Source of the DNA: Alistipes sp.
GTDB lineage: Bacteria; Bacteroidota; Bacteroidia; Bacteroidales; Rikenellaceae
Direction of reading: 5' to 3'
DNA length: 45,785 bases
Assembly: GCA_017483225.1 (NCBI GenBank)
Contig: JAFULF010000003.1
Coordinates: 1 to 45,785, forward strand
Made by a program: the position numbers and the translations under genes. Below, piece by piece: positions 13,732-22,152 of the stretch; the first letter of the stretch is position 1, and the number at the start of each line of letters is the position of its first letter. The notes under the pieces were generated by a model. It made no database searches and was not told the DNA's origin. It saw only the letters and a program-made list of their open reading frames with translations.

Positions 13732-14736
13732 CTACTCTTTTGTTAGGACATGTAAATATTCTGTTGTTGTATCTGCCAGATGATTACGGTTTTCCTTCTT
13801 GTCTGCCCGAAATCTCTGGTACTCTCTTTGAAATACTTGATATGAGCCGTATTTACTCATAATCTGTTCTATAACATCCAGTGACATTAACCCCTCATTA
13901 TTGTAGGAGAGCACAATATACCTAAATTTAGCATCACGAACCAAGTTTTCAAAAGATTGTTGCACCAATGCCTTACTACAATAGCTCGATTTTTTATATT
14001 CTCGCAACCCTGTCTTACCTTTGGGTGTAAATGGAATATATTCGGCAATAGTATTCAATAAGTGGTAGTTTGCACCATATTGACGAGCATTATATGGCGG
14101 GTCAAGATACAACACATCTCCGCTAATTCGTTTTATCAAAGTATTAGCATCTTCTTGATATACCTCATGTTCGTTGCTGTTCAACTGATAATTAGCAGGG
14201 GTTAAAACCAGATCCTTTTGTGCTGATTTTTTGAGTTGTTTTAAGAATGCACCATAAACAGATGCTGTATTTGCAAGTTTGTCAGCAGACTCTATCAGAC
14301 TACACAAAAGAAAATAATACATATCATCAGATATGATATCTTCCTTCTTCCAAGATTCGATAGTCGCTCTGACGGCATCTATTCTCCGACCATTACTATC
14401 AGAGAAATATTGTCTACCATTACCGCCACCAGAGCAATATTGAGTAAAGATAAAACCATCATCAACACCTTCAAGGGCGTTCAGTTTCTCAATATAACTA
14501 TCTTTATCCCCAATCTCCCTATGATTACCTATATAGTTTCGATTTAGCACATAACTATAATACTCCAAGTCATTCGATATAACCTTGCACACTTGTGTTT
14601 TGAAGTGACGACCGACAATACCGGTCCCAGCAAATATGTCACAGAATATAAGTTGCGACATATCTTCGCCGACAATTCCTTTTATAGTCTTGTCTATAAA
14701 ATCAAGCAATGAATATTTGGAGCCAATATAGTTCAT
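13732..14736 (-). CDS. D12-class N6-adenine DNA methyltransferase (RM4)
   Basis: 334 residues from the ATG at 14736. Upstream in-frame codons exist, but MNYIGSK is the family N-terminus and follows the endonuclease stop by only 5 bases. Motif X NYIGSKYSLLDFI (2-14), motif I CDIFAGTGIVGRHF (32-45) and motif IV LYLDPPYNARQYGANYHLLN (209-228) are in the order X-I-IV of alpha-class D12 enzymes such as M.NlaIII and M.FokI. DPPY and class point to adenine methylation. Since the adjacent nuclease resembles NlaIII/IceA, the target is probably CATG. AT-rich. Confidence 0.88.
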   Translation of the reverse strand: MNYIGSKYSLLDFIDKTIKGIVGEDMSQLIFCDIFAGTGIVGRHFKTQVCKVISNDLEYYSYVLNRNYIGNHREIGDKDSYIEKLNALEGVDDGFIFTQYCSGGGNGRQYFSDSNGRRIDAVRATIESWKKEDIISDDMYYFLLCSLIESADKLANTASVYGAFLKQLKKSAQKDLVLTPANYQLNSNEHEVYQEDANTLIKRISGDVLYLDPPYNARQYGANYHLLNTIAEYIPFTPKGKTGLREYKKSSYCSKALVQQSFENLVRDAKFRYIVLSYNNEGLMSLDVIEQIMSKYGSYQVFQREYQRFRADKKENRNHLADTTTEYLHVLTKE

Positions 14737-14741
14737 TATAA

Positions 14742-15410
14742 TTATTCCGCAGGATACAACTTCTTCATTATATACTCTGATGCCTCTTTTGATACTCTGG
14801 CAACACAACTTTTTCTATATGCAACAGGGTCGTATTGATAGCAACCCACACATCCTAACTCTTCGGTATAATTGCCATCTCCTTCATAAAAAGGGTATGG
14901 ATTGCCTTTGATATTTTGAGCATCCCATCTTTGACCTGTCATCTTACACTCTTTGCATATTTGACGCTTTGCATCATTTGCAGCTTTGCAAAGTGGCTGA
15001 AAATCCTCTAATAATTGTGTTGCAGGATTAGACACTCGCCAATCCTCTTTACGCCCATCTTTGTGGTCAATCTCTATTTTTGTATTTTCAGAAAAACCAC
15101 AAACTCCAAGCATTACACAACGTTGGGTCTTATAATAATCCCTAATATCCTTGCGGATATTTTGATTAAAAGTCTCCCCACTTCTAAAACCAACCACCCT
15201 TACAGCATCAATAGAATTGCCCTTTGTCCGTGATTTGTCGAACTCTAAAATATATTTCTTTGCCAAAGACGAACTTGCACGACACCAACTACCACCATTG
15301 CCCAATTGCAAATCCGCATACTCTCCAACAAACTCTGTCGAATATACCCATCGGCTCTCACCTCTCTCATTTGGACTTGCCAATTTGAGAAACAATTCAG
15401 TCTTTGTCAT
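14742..15410 (-). CDS. HNH restriction endonuclease, NlaIII/IceA-like (RM4)
   Basis: 222 residues. The central segment IEIDHKDGRK (113-122), followed by DFQPLCKAANDAKRQICKEC, gives an HNH-type metal-finger nuclease with His116 and Asn145. It has two CxxC pairs (Cys152/Cys155 and Cys187/Cys190) likely to hold zinc. The N-terminus TKTELFLKLASPNERGESRW, the SWCRASSSLAKKY block and GCVGCYQYDP resemble NlaIII and the Helicobacter IceA1 protein as I recall them. That family cuts CATG. The partner D12 methyltransferase is of the same kind as M.NlaIII. It starts 3 bases after the upstream methyltransferase stop, so the three RM4 genes form one transcription unit. Confidence 0.78.
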   Translation of the reverse strand: MTKTELFLKLASPNERGESRWVYSTEFVGEYADLQLGNGGSWCRASSSLAKKYILEFDKSRTKGNSIDAVRVVGFRSGETFNQNIRKDIRDYYKTQRCVMLGVCGFSENTKIEIDHKDGRKEDWRVSNPATQLLEDFQPLCKAANDAKRQICKECKMTGQRWDAQNIKGNPYPFYEGDGNYTEELGCVGCYQYDPVAYRKSCVARVSKEASEYIMKKLYPAE

Positions 15411-15413
15411 ATG

Positions 15414-16190
15414 TCACATCTTTTTGAATACAAATATATATTCGTGCTTAAACAAAAAATAATCACTCTTCAATGCTCGATATTTCCATATATCTTGTGC
15501 CCCCAGCTTCCCTCTATTACCTTCTATATTTTTAATAATAATACCCTTCATCTTTACTTTTAGATTTTGTTTGATGGCATTCATTATCAAGAAAGCTAAC
15601 GGAACAACTTCGCTCTTTTTATACACATCGCCTGCGACTATTGCAAAATAACCATTCTTTTTCAAGTATCTAAAACCATTGGTTATTGCAGCAACCAACT
15701 TCTCAATAAACAACCCGATATCGGATAGTCTCGACAAATCTCTATCATCCTCCGTAAACTTAACGATATCTAAATATGGAGGATGGGCAATCATAAAATC
15801 AACTTGCTGCTTATCGACTCTCTCCAAGCACTCTTCTATTGCTTCTGTAAACTCTTTCTTATTCGTAACATCTGTATTCTTTATTGTATAGTTAATCACA
15901 GAGCAATCTTTCATTTGGTCATTGACATAATCAATAATCTTCTCGTTAATATCAAATCCAATATAGTTTCGACACAACGCCTCGCACTCAAAAAGAGTCG
16001 TTCCGCTTCCCGAGAATAGCTCCAACACGACATCTCCGACATTCGTATATCGTCGAATCAACTGATTGGGAATCTGCGGCACGAAATTACCGTGGTAGAT
16101 ATTCTTATGTTTGCCATCTTTTGCCCGTTCCGGTATAAGCCATAAACTATCTACATTCAGGTCTATTTGCTTCCAATCTTCCATATCCAC
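15414..16190 (-). CDS. Additional DNA methyltransferase with HPPY motif (RM4)
   Basis: 258 residues. NFVPQIPNQLIRRYTNVGDVVLELFSGSGTT carries the SAM-binding motif I at residues 59-65 (FSGSGTT), and the catalytic motif IV reads AHPPYLD (135-141). The order I then IV and the His in place of Asp or Ser differ from the beta-class enzyme of RM2. It is the first gene of the RM4 unit, 3 bases before the HNH endonuclease. NlaIII-like systems usually need only the one adenine methyltransferase, so the job of this gene is open: a second strand or second site, or an independent epigenetic methylase. AT-rich. Confidence 0.75.
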   Translation of the reverse strand: MDMEDWKQIDLNVDSLWLIPERAKDGKHKNIYHGNFVPQIPNQLIRRYTNVGDVVLELFSGSGTTLFECEALCRNYIGFDINEKIIDYVNDQMKDCSVINYTIKNTDVTNKKEFTEAIEECLERVDKQQVDFMIAHPPYLDIVKFTEDDRDLSRLSDIGLFIEKLVAAITNGFRYLKKNGYFAIVAGDVYKKSEVVPLAFLIMNAIKQNLKVKMKGIIIKNIEGNRGKLGAQDIWKYRALKSDYFLFKHEYIFVFKKM

Positions 16191-16331
16191 ATCAGTCCCA
16201 TATTTAGCACAAATTTACAAAAAATAAAACAAACCACAATACACTTATTTCAATTGCCCCCATTTTTCTTTTTGTTTTCGCTTCTGCATAATAAATCTAC
16301 ATCTGTGAGTAGCCCTGTTTTTGGACACAAA

Positions 16332-16362
16332 ATAGGCGAAAGTCTCTTCAACTCTCGCCTAT
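16332..16362 (-). terminator. Terminator of the ftsY-rimO-GNAT-gcvT unit
   Basis: ATAGGCGA (16332-16339) pairs with TCGCCTAT (16355-16362), with AGT/ACT extending the stem. On the minus strand it is followed by TTTTGTG. It lies 24 bases after the gcvT stop and isolates RM4 from upstream leftward transcription. Its layout resembles the repeated hairpins at 11.2 and 11.6 kb. Confidence 0.75.
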
Positions 16363-16386
16363 CAACTCCTTAATCTCTCAAAGGCC

Positions 16387-17481
16387 TTACACAAACGGCA
16401 GCTTAACCACCTCGGCCTTGATGAGGCGTTCACGGATGACAACAGCTATCTGTGTGCCCACCTTGGCGAACTCGCTCTTGACGTAGCCCATACCGACACC
16501 CACCTTCAAGCAAGGCGACATAGTGCCCGAGGTGACAACGCCAATCTCGTTACCCTCCAAGTCGGCCAACTTATACTCGTGGCGAGGGATGCCTCGGTCT
16601 ATGAGCTTGAAGCCCACAAGCTTGCGGCTAACACCCTCGGCCTTCTGCGCTGCAAGCAGCTCTCTGTCGATAAACTCCTTGCCCTCGGCGAACTTGGTAA
16701 TCCAGCCCAGACCCGCCTCGATAGGCGATGTGGTGTCGTCGATATCGTTGCCATAGAGGCAGAATCCCTTCTCCAAGCGGAGGGTATCACGTGCGCCAAG
16801 GCCGATATTTTTCAATCCATACTCCTCGCCTGCACTCCACAGAGCCTTCCACATACGCTCGGCATCCTCGTTGTGCATATATATCTCACAGCCGCCCGAG
16901 CCGGTATATCCCGTGATGGAGAGGATGACGTTACAGCCCGCCACATCGGTCTGGCAGAAGGTGTAGTACTCCATATCCTCGACAGGCTGCTCGCACATCT
17001 TCTGCACGATTTTCATCGCCAGAGGGCCCTGAATAGCGAGTTGGCAGATGCGGTCGGAGGCGTTCTCCAACTCAACGCCCGCCTTCATACCGAATGCCTC
17101 ACCCTCACGACAGATGTGCGCCCAATCCTTATCCACGTTGGCTGCATTCACGCACAGCATATACTTCGTCTCGCTGAAACGATAGACCAACACATCGTCC
17201 ACGATGCCGCCACGGCCGTTAGGCATTGCCGAGTAGAGCACCTTACCGTCGTAGAGCTTCGAGCAGTCATTCGACATAATGCGCTGCAACAGCGGCAGAG
17301 CATTCTCGCCCTTAACCCAAATCTCGCCCATATGGCTCACGTCGAAGACGCCGGCACCATTGCGCACCGTCATATGTTCGTCGTTAATGCCCGAGAACTC
17401 GATAGGCATATTGTAGCCCGCAAACTCCGCCATCTTGGCACCTGCGGCAATGTGATAGTTGGTAAAAGGTGTAGTTTTCAT
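16387..17481 (-). CDS. gcvT: Aminomethyltransferase (glycine cleavage T protein)
   Basis: 364 residues from the ATG at 17481; a TTG at 17493 would add four. It takes the aminomethyl group from the H protein and passes one carbon to tetrahydrofolate, releasing ammonia. Family segments are visible: [25 protein letters not shown] at the N-terminus, [35 protein letters not shown] and [19 protein letters not shown], the last forming part of the folate site. Length is normal. It is 54 bases after the GNAT-like gene (42 from the TTG) on the same strand and is followed by a terminator. The other glycine cleavage genes are not in the window. Confidence 0.95.
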   Translation of the reverse strand: MKTTPFTNYHIAAGAKMAEFAGYNMPIEFSGINDEHMTVRNGAGVFDVSHMGEIWVKGENALPLLQRIMSNDCSKLYDGKVLYSAMPNGRGGIVDDVLVYRFSETKYMLCVNAANVDKDWAHICREGEAFGMKAGVELENASDRICQLAIQGPLAMKIVQKMCEQPVEDMEYYTFCQTDVAGCNVILSITGYTGSGGCEIYMHNEDAERMWKALWSAGEEYGLKNIGLGARDTLRLEKGFCLYGNDIDDTTSPIEAGLGWITKFAEGKEFIDRELLAAQKAEGVSRKLVGFKLIDRGIPRHEYKLADLEGNEIGVVTSGTMSPCLKVGVGMGYVKSEFAKVGTQIAVVIRERLIKAEVVKLPFV

Positions 17482-17535
17482 ATTCTGTTTCAAGGTTTTT
17501 TGTTATTTTCTTACATAGAGGGTTGCAAGTCGTCG

Positions 17536-18741
17536 TTAGTCACGCTTCTTGAATCCCACACGAGGGCAGCGGGTAAACTCCTTGGTGCGGTCGAACAAGT
17601 AACGATACGTCGTGTGCATCTTATGGCGTGTGGCGCAGACGTAGCGCTCAATCATTCGGTTCATCACCGGATTGAAGTCGCCAATCCACGCAAACTCGAT
17701 AGTCTTATAGAGGTTCTTGTCCGTGCGCACGTAGGTTTCGAGGATATACTTCATCATTCCGCTCTCGATACCCTTGCCCTGAAACTCCGGCGTGATGGCG
17801 AAGATGATACCAAAGAGGCGGTCACACGCCTTGCGCACCTTCAAGTCCCACATCAGGCGCAACTTCTGCCACCAGCCGAACTTGCCTCCGAACTTACCGA
17901 TAAGGCGGTTCAGGTCGGGCACCATCACGAAGAAGCCGATAGGCTCGTCGTTAAAGTAGGCGAAGAAGATTACGTTAGGGTCGATGATAGGCTTCAACGT
18001 GCGCATAAGCTTCTGCGCCTCCTCCTTGGTCATAGGGTTTACGCCCGTGAAGAGTGCCCACGCCTTATTATATATCACACGCAGGTTCTCGGCAGCATCC
18101 TCCAAGCTGATTTTGCTCACATTCTCGAAGCGGTAGCCGGGGTTTGCCATCACACGCTTCGCCTTCTCCAAGACCACCTCGTTCACGTCGTCGTCATAGA
18201 CACGCCACAGGTAAGTGTTCTGGTTAAAGTAGTTCTGGAAGCCGTAGTTCTCGAACAAATCCTTATAGTACGGCGGGTTGTAAGGGTTGGCATAGAGCGG
18301 CTGGAACTCGTAGCCCTGCACGAGCAGTCCCCACCACGAATCTCTCGGGCCGAAGTTTATCGGGCCATCCATAGCCTCCATACCTCGCTCCTTCAACCAC
18401 TCACGGGCCGCATCGAACATCATATTGGCAATCTCCTGCGAGTCGGGACACTCGAAGAATCCGCAACCTCCCGTAGGCTGCTCGTAGCCATTGGCCGTCT
18501 CGTTGTCGTAGAAGGCGGCGATACGTGCCACAGCCTCGCCCGTGGTCGCATCCTCCACATACCAGCGGATAGCCTCGCCATCCTTGAACTTCTTGTTGCG
18601 CCCCTTATCGAACACACCCAAAATGTCGCCATCCAGCGGACACACCCAGTTGCGGTTGCCCTTATAGATAGCACGGTCAACATAGAGCCACTTATGCTCA
18701 TCTGCCTTTGTCTTTACCTCACGAAGAATGTAATTGCTCAT
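17536..18741 (-). CDS. GNAT-fold protein, YghO-like
   Basis: 401 residues, cytoplasmic, no signal or membrane segments. The N-terminal half contains GDILGVFDKGRN and a block rich in GPINFGPRDSWWGLLVQGYE that I associate with the conserved YghO-like family. The C-terminal half has a GNAT-like fold with GIIFAITPEFQGKGIESGMM, where QGKGIES resembles the acetyl-CoA binding Q/RxxGxG/A motif. The substrate is unknown. It sits between rimO (14-base gap) and gcvT (54 bases) in a likely four-gene unit. The end KEFTRCPRVGFKKRD is basic. Confidence 0.65.
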   Translation of the reverse strand: MSNYILREVKTKADEHKWLYVDRAIYKGNRNWVCPLDGDILGVFDKGRNKKFKDGEAIRWYVEDATTGEAVARIAAFYDNETANGYEQPTGGCGFFECPDSQEIANMMFDAAREWLKERGMEAMDGPINFGPRDSWWGLLVQGYEFQPLYANPYNPPYYKDLFENYGFQNYFNQNTYLWRVYDDDVNEVVLEKAKRVMANPGYRFENVSKISLEDAAENLRVIYNKAWALFTGVNPMTKEEAQKLMRTLKPIIDPNVIFFAYFNDEPIGFFVMVPDLNRLIGKFGGKFGWWQKLRLMWDLKVRKACDRLFGIIFAITPEFQGKGIESGMMKYILETYVRTDKNLYKTIEFAWIGDFNPVMNRMIERYVCATRHKMHTTYRYLFDRTKEFTRCPRVGFKKRD

Positions 18742-18755
18742 ATCGTATAGTTTTA

Positions 18756-20054
18756 TTATTTTGTCACAATCGTTGCATACAGGTCGTAGTCATCCGCATC
18801 GGTGATGCGTACCGTATAGAATCTGCCACGCAGGAGTCGGCGCTTGGCGGCAGGAATCAGAATCTCGCAATCCACCTCGGGCGAGTCGTACTGCGAGCGT
18901 GCCACGTAGTAGTCGCCCTGACGGCCATCCACAATCACCCGCTCGATGCGACCCACACGGGCCTCGTTCTTGCGGCGGGAGATGCCGCTCTGCACGTGCA
19001 TAAGGTGCTCGGCACGATACTCCTTGACCCTCTGGGGCACATTGTCCGACAGCTTCGTCGCCGAGAACGTACCCTCCTCCTCCGAGTAAGGGAATACGCC
19101 GAGGCGGTCAAACTCCAACGAGCGCACAGCCTCGCACAGCTCCTCGAAGTCCTCCGCACTCTCGTTGGGATAGCCCACGAGCATCGTGGTACGGATAGCC
19201 ATATCCGGCATCGCCTCACGCAGGCGGGCAATGAGGGAGAGGGCCTCCGCCTTGGTATGGCGGCGGTGCATCAGCGAAAGCTGGTTGTCGCTCAGGTGTT
19301 GCAGCGGGATGTCTAAGTATTTGCATATCTTGGGTTCACGAGCCATCACCTCGACCACATCCTGCGGGAAGTCGGTCGGATAGGCGTAGTGCAGACGAAT
19401 CCACTCTATACCCTCCACACGGCACAACTTTTCGAGCAGCTCTGCCAGAGCACGTCTGCCATAGAGGTCCACGCCGTAGTATGTCGTATCTTGCGCTATG
19501 ACCATCAACTCCTTGACCCCCTTCGCCGCAAGCGACTCTGCCTCACGGAGCAGCTCCTCCATAGGCACGGAGATATGTTTCCCGCGAATCAGGGGTATTG
19601 CGCAGTAGCCACAGCGCCAGTTGCACCCCTCCGAGATTTTGAGATATGCATAGTGTTTAGGTGTGGAGAGCAGTCGCTCGGTGGCACGCTCGGCGGAGAA
19701 CTCTGCACCCAAAGCCTCAACCACACCCGTAAGGTCACGTGCGCCAAAGTAGTCGTCCACCTCCGGAATCTCCTCCCGCAACTCATCGGCATATCGCTCC
19801 GAGAGGCAACCTATGACGAACAACTTCTCGATTGCTCCCGCCTGCTTCGCCGCCACGGCATTCAGTATCGTGTCGATACTCTCCTGCTTGGCATCGCCAA
19901 TGAAGCCACAGGTATTGACCACCACAACCTTGGCATCGGTGCTGTCGCTATCGAAGCATATCCGGTAGCCATACGCCGCCACTTGTGCGGCCAAGTGCTC
20001 CGAATCCACACGATTCTTGGCACATCCGAGCGTTATGACGTTTATCTTCTTCAT
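18756..20054 (-). CDS. rimO: Ribosomal protein S12 methylthiotransferase RimO
   Basis: 432 residues. A radical-SAM enzyme that adds a methylthio group to an aspartate of ribosomal protein S12, using two iron-sulfur clusters. The N-terminal UPF0004 domain begins INVITLGCAKNRVDSE and has VNTCGFIGDAKQES. The radical-SAM triad is EGCNWRCGYCAIPLIRGKH (Cys-x3-Cys-x2-Cys). The C-terminal TRAM-like domain ends in RGRFYTVRITDADDYDLYA. The RimO-type reading rather than MiaB rests on the N-terminal motif and the S12-type ending. It follows ftsY by 15 bases on the same strand. Confidence 0.93.
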   Translation of the reverse strand: MKKINVITLGCAKNRVDSEHLAAQVAAYGYRICFDSDSTDAKVVVVNTCGFIGDAKQESIDTILNAVAAKQAGAIEKLFVIGCLSERYADELREEIPEVDDYFGARDLTGVVEALGAEFSAERATERLLSTPKHYAYLKISEGCNWRCGYCAIPLIRGKHISVPMEELLREAESLAAKGVKELMVIAQDTTYYGVDLYGRRALAELLEKLCRVEGIEWIRLHYAYPTDFPQDVVEVMAREPKICKYLDIPLQHLSDNQLSLMHRRHTKAEALSLIARLREAMPDMAIRTTMLVGYPNESAEDFEELCEAVRSLEFDRLGVFPYSEEEGTFSATKLSDNVPQRVKEYRAEHLMHVQSGISRRKNEARVGRIERVIVDGRQGDYYVARSQYDSPEVDCEILIPAAKRRLLRGRFYTVRITDADDYDLYATIVTK

Positions 20055-20069
20055 ACCCCCCCCCGCTCT

Positions 20070-21101
20070 TTATTCGGTTGCTCCCTTGCCGAACAACGCC
20101 TTGACAAAGTCGTGGCGGTCGAAGATGCGCAGTTGGTCGATACCCTCGCCGATGCCGATGTATCGTACCGGAATATGGAAGCGGTCGCTGATGCCGATTA
20201 CCACGCCGCCCTTTGCCGTGCCGTCGAGTTTGGTGATGGCGAGCGAGGTGACCTTCGTTGCCTGCGTGAACTGGCGAGCCTGCTCAAAGGCGTTCTGTCC
20301 CGTGGAGCCATCCAGCACGAGCATAACCTCGTGCGGTGCCGAGCCCACGACCTTACTCATCACATTGCGTATCTTGGTCAACTCGTTCATCAATCCGATT
20401 TTGTTGTGCAGACGGCCCGCCGTGTCGATAAGCACCACGTCGGCATTGTTTGCCACCGCCGATTTCAGCGTGTCGTATGCCACGGATGCGGGGTCGGAGC
20501 CCATCTCCTGACGAATCATCGTCGCTCCGGCTCGCTCTGCCCACACTGCTAACTGGTCTATCGCCGCAGCACGGAAGGTGTCGGCAGCACCGATATAGAC
20601 CTTCTTGCCCGCCTTCGTGAGCTGTGCCGCCAGCTTACCTATCGTGGTGGTCTTGCCTGCGCCATTCACACCCACGACCATCAACACATACGGCTCGCCC
20701 TCCTTGACATCGAGGCCGAAGTTTTCGACAGAGCCCTCTGCCTTCTCCATAAGTTGCGCTATCTCGTCCTGCAAGATGCTCTGCAACTCTGCCGTATTGA
20801 TATACTTATCACGAGCCACACGGGCCTCGATGCGCTCGATAATCTTGACAGTGGTCTCAACGCCCACATCCGACGTGATAAGCACCTCCTCCAAGTCATC
20901 CAGCACCTCGGCATCCACCGTAGAGCGGCCTGCCACGGCCCTCGCCAGCTTGGAGAAGAGGCCCTGCTTCGTCTTTTCCAGACCGGCATTCAGCTCTCGC
21001 TCCTCACGCTCTCGCACCTCCGCCTGCGGGGTCTGCTCCGCACCTTGCTCCACGCTCTGTGGCTCCGATTTCTTGCTCTTGAATATGTCGAAAAATCCCA
21101 T
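20070..21101 (-). CDS. ftsY: Signal recognition particle receptor FtsY
   Basis: 343 residues from MGFFDIFKSKK at 21101. It is the membrane-associated GTPase that docks SRP-bound ribosomes for co-translational insertion. A short acidic/charged A region (to about residue 40) precedes the N domain and the G domain. GTPase motifs are G1 VGVNGAGKTTTIGKLAAQL, DTFRAAAIDQL, DTAGRLHNK, and TKLDGTAKGG. No long acidic A domain is present, as is common outside Proteobacteria. First gene of the likely ftsY-rimO-GNAT-gcvT unit. Confidence 0.95.
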   Translation of the reverse strand: MGFFDIFKSKKSEPQSVEQGAEQTPQAEVREREERELNAGLEKTKQGLFSKLARAVAGRSTVDAEVLDDLEEVLITSDVGVETTVKIIERIEARVARDKYINTAELQSILQDEIAQLMEKAEGSVENFGLDVKEGEPYVLMVVGVNGAGKTTTIGKLAAQLTKAGKKVYIGAADTFRAAAIDQLAVWAERAGATMIRQEMGSDPASVAYDTLKSAVANNADVVLIDTAGRLHNKIGLMNELTKIRNVMSKVVGSAPHEVMLVLDGSTGQNAFEQARQFTQATKVTSLAITKLDGTAKGGVVIGISDRFHIPVRYIGIGEGIDQLRIFDRHDFVKALFGKGATE

Positions 21102-21192
21102 AATATCTCTGTTTTTTGGACTTTTGCAGAGATTATCTATCCGATAATTCCGCAACAGTCGTGTTAAATTATGCAAATATAGTTAATTTTCC

Positions 21193-21200
21193 TATATTTG
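21193..21200 (+). promoter_or_regulatory. -7 element of the secreted-protein gene at 21233
   Basis: TATATTTG on the plus strand, 32 bases before the start codon. No clear TTTG lies 20 bases upstream. Confidence 0.5.
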
Positions 21201-21232
21201 TAGCAACAAAACGACAACAAAAGCCCTCAAAA

Positions 21233-22123
21233 ATGAAACATTTTTTAACATCGCTGTTGATAGTGCTCTGCACGGGTAGCAGCGTATATGCACAAGATAT
21301 TCTCACAAAAACCAACGGAGAGCAACTCAAAGTTGTAATCACGGAGGTATCGAAGAAAAAGGTGAAGTATGTCCGCCCCGGCACGCAGATACCGGTATAT
21401 ACCCTCTCGACCAAGGAGATTTCGCACATCGACTACCTGAACGGCGACCGTGACACGTTCAACCAAGAGGCGACAGCCAAGGCAACGGAGGCGGCAGAGG
21501 CGCAGCCAAAACAAGAGTCAAAGGCGGCACAAAAGGGGTCACAGCCGCTACAATTCACAGTCCCTGCCGGCGACCTCTACTGCATCGGCGACATATACGA
21601 CAAGAATGGCGTTAAGGGGCTGGTAATCACCACATCCGACAATGGCACCCACGGCACGATAGTATCGCTCGACGAGGCGTGTCTGGCGTGGTGCTCCCTG
21701 CCTCGCAAGGCGATGAAGAGCATAGGCACAGACGACCGAAACGACGGCCGTGTGAATATGGCTCTGCTCCGCTCCCGCATCGCCGACGAGGGGTTGTCGT
21801 GGAGCGACTTTCCTGCGGCGGCGTGGTGCAAAGAGCACGGCGAGGGGTGGTACCTGCCCGCCGTGAACGAGGTGTGGCTGCTGGGCACCGTATTCTGCGG
21901 CGGCTCACGCTCAAACATCAAGAAGCGCATAAGCAAGAGCCTGAACTCCATAATCCGCAACCAAGGCGGCGAGCCGCTCAACCGCATTATGTACTACCTC
22001 TCCTCGACCGAGGCGGCAGAGCGTCGCAGTGCCCTCTTCTCGCACCTGAACGGCGACCTCCCGTACATAGGCGACTGCGGCAAGGAGGAGCAGCTGTTCG
22101 TCAGGGCATTTTACAGATTTTAG
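21233..22123 (+). CDS. Secreted protein with C-terminal DUF1566-like region
   Basis: 296 residues from MKHFLTSLL; earlier in-frame starts are ignored because this one opens a signal peptide (MKHFLTSLLIVLCTGSSVYAQ). Residues about 22-80 (DILTKTNGEQLKVVITEVSKKKVKYV) look like the small beta domain often found at the start of Bacteroidota exported proteins. A charged Ala/Glu/Gln-rich linker follows. The rest, with GWYLPAVNEVWLL and YYLSSTEAAERR, resembles DUF1566/Lcl-type domains of surface proteins. Function unknown. It is divergent from ftsY and 29 bases upstream of the flippase gene. Confidence 0.65.
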   Translation: MKHFLTSLLIVLCTGSSVYAQDILTKTNGEQLKVVITEVSKKKVKYVRPGTQIPVYTLSTKEISHIDYLNGDRDTFNQEATAKATEAAEAQPKQESKAAQKGSQPLQFTVPAGDLYCIGDIYDKNGVKGLVITTSDNGTHGTIVSLDEACLAWCSLPRKAMKSIGTDDRNDGRVNMALLRSRIADEGLSWSDFPAAAWCKEHGEGWYLPAVNEVWLLGTVFCGGSRSNIKKRISKSLNSIIRNQGGEPLNRIMYYLSSTEAAERRSALFSHLNGDLPYIGDCGKEEQLFVRAFYRF

Positions 22124-22152
22124 AGATTTTCAACTGCGCTATCATAACCATT

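Noticed and set aside
14737-14808. Longer N-terminus for the D12 methyltransferase
   Set aside because: The extra 24 residues overlap the HNH gene, and the family begins at MNYIGSK.
16579-18750. Long plus-strand open frame opposite gcvT and the GNAT-like gene
   Set aside because: The two minus-strand genes have clear family motifs. The plus-strand product has none and would span two genes.
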